Below, in pieces: positions 63,933-64,000 of a DNA stretch of 64,000 nt. Numbering within the stretch: the stretch's first letter is position 1; each line of letters opens with the position of its first letter. Below the pieces are notes generated by a model. The model was given only the letters and a program-made list of their open reading frames with translations, was not told the DNA's origin and searched no databases. Source of the DNA: JALZKA01 sp963734015 (GTDB lineage: Bacteria; Actinomycetota; Thermoleophilia; Solirubrobacterales; 70-9); contig CAVTFG010000003.1 in the NCBI GenBank assembly GCA_963734015.1, positions 127,518 to 191,517 of the forward strand, written 5' to 3'. The translations under genes were made by a program, and so were the position numbers.

Positions 63933-64000
63933 TCAGCGGGGCTTATGTAGCAGCTCCTCCTCGAATCCGGTCATTCGGAACAGTCGGCTCACTGCAGGTG
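63933..64000 (-). CDS. C-terminal end of a second STAS-like gene (runs off window)
   Basis: 22 residues ending at TGA 63935-63933: PAVSRLFRMTGFEEELLHKP then Arg and stop. This matches the last helix of STAS domains (compare SPEVRRVFQTCGLDGEI in the neighbouring gene), so a tandem STAS pair is likely. Too short to be sure. Confidence 0.5.
   Translation of the reverse strand, partial: PAVSRLFRMTGFEEELLHKPR

Overview
The window is very GC-rich, densely packed, chromosomal DNA. Gene content and style point to an actinobacterium, most likely of the class Thermoleophilia (Solirubrobacterales/Gaiellales type): an AfsR-like regulator, MMPL transporters, a TIGR03617-type LLM oxidoreductase, DUF2630, an ECF41 sigma factor, and many GTG/TTG starts. 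This placement is inference; there is no rRNA. One tRNA (Gln, CUG) is present. I see no phage, IS element or CRISPR array.

Layout. 1-11.1 kb: the 3' part of uvrB, an AI-2E-type permease, a receiver/histidine kinase/LuxR regulator operon, an MMPL transporter, a coiled-coil/proline-rich protein and uvrA. 11.1-16.7 kb: a protein with near-identical 21-residue repeats divergent from a SARP/AfsR-like giant regulator, a hexapeptide acyltransferase and a lipoprotein. 16.6-20.6 kb: DUF1028, DUF378 and a DUF2520-panC-panB operon. 20.7-30.6 kb: a long forward gene train: FmdB-uracil glycosylase fusion, tsaE, tsaB, rimI, tsaD, a glutaredoxin-like gene, rex, a GCS2-type ligase, a DUF1844-like gene, the proton-pumping pyrophosphatase hppA and an FMN hydroxyacid oxidase. 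31-37.7 kb: two amino-acid permease-UspA fusions, two TrkA-type proteins and a flavin reductase. 37.8-45.3 kb: tRNA-Gln, a secreted protein, a heterodimeric ABC exporter, an EamA transporter and a DrrAB-like ABC pair. 45.4-50.3 kb: two sulfite-oxidase-fold molybdoenzymes, an LLM oxidoreductase, a Kelch protein, a UBP zinc finger and a ferredoxin-reductase-like partner. 50.3-57 kb: a second MMPL transporter, an epimerase plus ECF41 sigma pair, a class III cyclase and small proteins. 57-64 kb: secreted M14 peptidase, PQQ-type sugar dehydrogenase with PKD and RTX repeats, a ThuA protein and two STAS proteins.

The most unusual signal is a set of tiny cistrons (18-22 codons) inserted exactly at gene junctions. 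Three copies of one family (23673, 25640, 26887) are each 19 codons including the stop, once one C is removed from the first. Their stop overlaps the next gene's start by one base, and an AAGGG Shine-Dalgarno sits inside a small hairpin a fixed 10 bases before that start. A second family (7425, 33193, 35756, with a fused relative at 40637) starts inside the upstream stop codon, and its first hairpin shows compensatory changes.

Two general points affect how the annotation is read. Many first genes appear leaderless: a TAnnnT -10 hexamer lies 6-10 bases before the start codon. And ten apparent frameshifts in otherwise intact genes are all single-base insertions, so they are probably sequencing or assembly errors; I give those genes as whole spans.
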